Source: Chloroflexota bacterium (GTDB taxonomy: Bacteria; Chloroflexota; Limnocylindria; QHBO01). Taken from it: a stretch of DNA of 30,391 nucleotides. The notes beneath the pieces were generated by a model. That model saw only the letters and a program-made list of their open reading frames with translations. It did no database searches and had not been told where the DNA came from. The position numbers and the translations under genes are program-made. Shown piece after piece: positions 29,740-30,391 of this stretch (positions are counted from its first letter, which is position 1; each line of letters starts with the position of its first letter). The stretch is taken from assembly GCA_024636135.1 (NCBI GenBank), contig JAGXHP010000137.1:1-30391 (forward strand), read 5' to 3'.

Positions 29740-30391
29740 CTACTCCAGGTAGTCCTTGAGCTTCCGGCTGCGGCTCGGATGACGCAACTTGCGCAGCGCC
29801 TTGGCCTCGATCTGCCGGATCCGCTCGCGAGTGACGTTGAAGTCGCGGCCGACCTCCTCGAGGGTCCGTGAACGCCCGTCCTCGAGCCCGAAGCGGAGCT
29901 GGAGCACGCGGCGCTCACGCGGCGTGAGCGAGTCGAGCACGCCCTCCACCTGCTCCTTGAGCAGCTGGTGGCTGGCCGCATCGGCCGGCGCCACCGAGGC
30001 GAGGTCCGGGATGAAGTCGCCCAGGTGGCTGTCCTCTTCCTCGCCGATCGGCGTCTCGAGGCTCACCGGCTCCTGGCTGACCTTCATGATCTCGCGCACC
30101 TTCTCCGGCGAGACGGTCTGCGGACCCTCGGCCACGCGGACGTCGACCTCCCCTTCGGTCGGCTCCCTCTGGAGCTTGTCACGCAGCTCGCGGATGATCT
30201 CGTCGCGGCTCATGCGCCGTGCGATCTCCTCCACGTTCGGCTCGCGACCGAGCTCCTGGAGCAGGGTGCGGCTGACCCGGATCAGTCGGTTGATGGTCTC
30301 GACCATGTGAACCGGGATGCGGATCGTGCGCGCCTGGTCGGCGATGGCGCGGGTGATCGCCTGGCGGATCCACCACGTGGCGTACGTGCTG
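29740..30391 (-). CDS. rpoD: Primary sigma factor RpoD (sigma-70), C-terminal part; cut by window edge
   Basis: The housekeeping sigma factor; 216 C-terminal residues are visible. Reading inward from the window edge, region 2.4 is present as YATWWIRQAITRAI, then TIRIPVH-MVETINRL (region 3.0), LGREPNVEEIA (3.1), VSLETPIGEEEDSHLGDFI (3.2), and region 4 with LTPRERRVLQLRFGL, RTLEEVGRDFNVTRERIRQIE (helix-turn-helix contacting the -35) and HPSRSRKLKDYLE. Between REPNVEEIARRM and SPEKVREIMK there is an extra segment of about 33 residues (30112-30210) not found in ordinary RpoD. The gene begins outside the window. Confidence 0.97.
   Translation of the reverse strand, partial: STYATWWIRQAITRAIADQARTIRIPVHMVETINRLIRVSRTLLQELGREPNVEEIARRMSRDEIIRELRDKLQREPTEGEVDVRVAEGPQTVSPEKVREIMKVSQEPVSLETPIGEEEDSHLGDFIPDLASVAPADAASHQLLKEQVEGVLDSLTPRERRVLQLRFGLEDGRSRTLEEVGRDFNVTRERIRQIEAKALRKLRHPSRSRKLKDYLE

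Noticed and set aside
1..30391. CRISPR arrays, prophage genes, rRNA operon or defence-system clusters
   Set aside because: No regularly spaced repeats, phage structural or integrase genes, rRNA sequences or recognisable defence genes were seen; the only mobile element is the IS481-family copy.

Overview
The window is a compact, GC-rich (about two thirds G+C by eye) bacterial chromosome segment. Nearly all of it is housekeeping and central-metabolism genes in tightly overlapping operons. Family content and gene order suggest a Chloroflexota-type lineage, possibly Limnocylindria-like. This rests on a mraZ-led division cluster, a four-subunit succinate dehydrogenase, a split biotin-dependent carboxylase and methylmalonyl-CoA mutase, and a membrane protein with a four-cysteine motif I associate with that phylum. 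The placement is an inference. No 16S rRNA is present.

Layout. (1) 1-7960, minus strand: a division and cell-wall (dcw) operon read from a strong sigma-70 promoter with MraZ operator repeats: mraZ, rsmH, a 70-aa basic protein, ftsL-like, ftsI, murF, mraY, murD, and the first codons of the next gene (probably ftsW). murE is absent. (2) 8024-9776: a membrane protein with a cytosolic four-Cys motif and a Pro/Thr/Ser stalk, a 78-aa Cys/His protein on the plus strand, and the RNase P RNA gene (minus), which abuts the small gene tail to tail. (3) 9830-14484, minus: sdhC-sdhD-sdhA-sdhB, then an RNase HI and an SGNH/GDSL lipoprotein overlapping in series. (4) 14559-17759: NAD-type isocitrate dehydrogenase (minus) diverging from sucC-sucD (plus). 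(5) 17763-19059: two lineage proteins of unknown role, a lipoprotein and a single-span membrane protein. (6) 19035-24724, minus: a CAT-anticodon tRNA followed 27 nt later by pccB, biotin carboxylase, biotin carrier protein, methylmalonyl-CoA mutase catalytic subunit and methylmalonyl-CoA epimerase. (7) 24725-26646, plus: parA-parB, preceded by DnaA-box-like sites. (8) 26658-28729: two unknown genes and a complete IS481-family element. (9) 28792-30391: a two-span membrane protein, a structured intergenic region, a small lipoprotein behind a tRNA-Asn gene, and the 3' part of rpoD.

Function. Regions 3, 4 and 6 encode an almost continuous route: propionyl-CoA to methylmalonyl-CoA, succinyl-CoA, succinate and fumarate. 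Only the B12-binding mutase subunit and its chaperone are not in the window. The features that most deserve a second look are two tRNA genes that act as immediate 5' leaders of mRNAs, an IS481 element whose transposase and upstream host gene both stop on the duplicated CTAG target, an insertion in sigma-70 region 3, the four-Cys membrane protein, and the dcw cluster without murE. No gene-free stretch exceeds about 230 bp.
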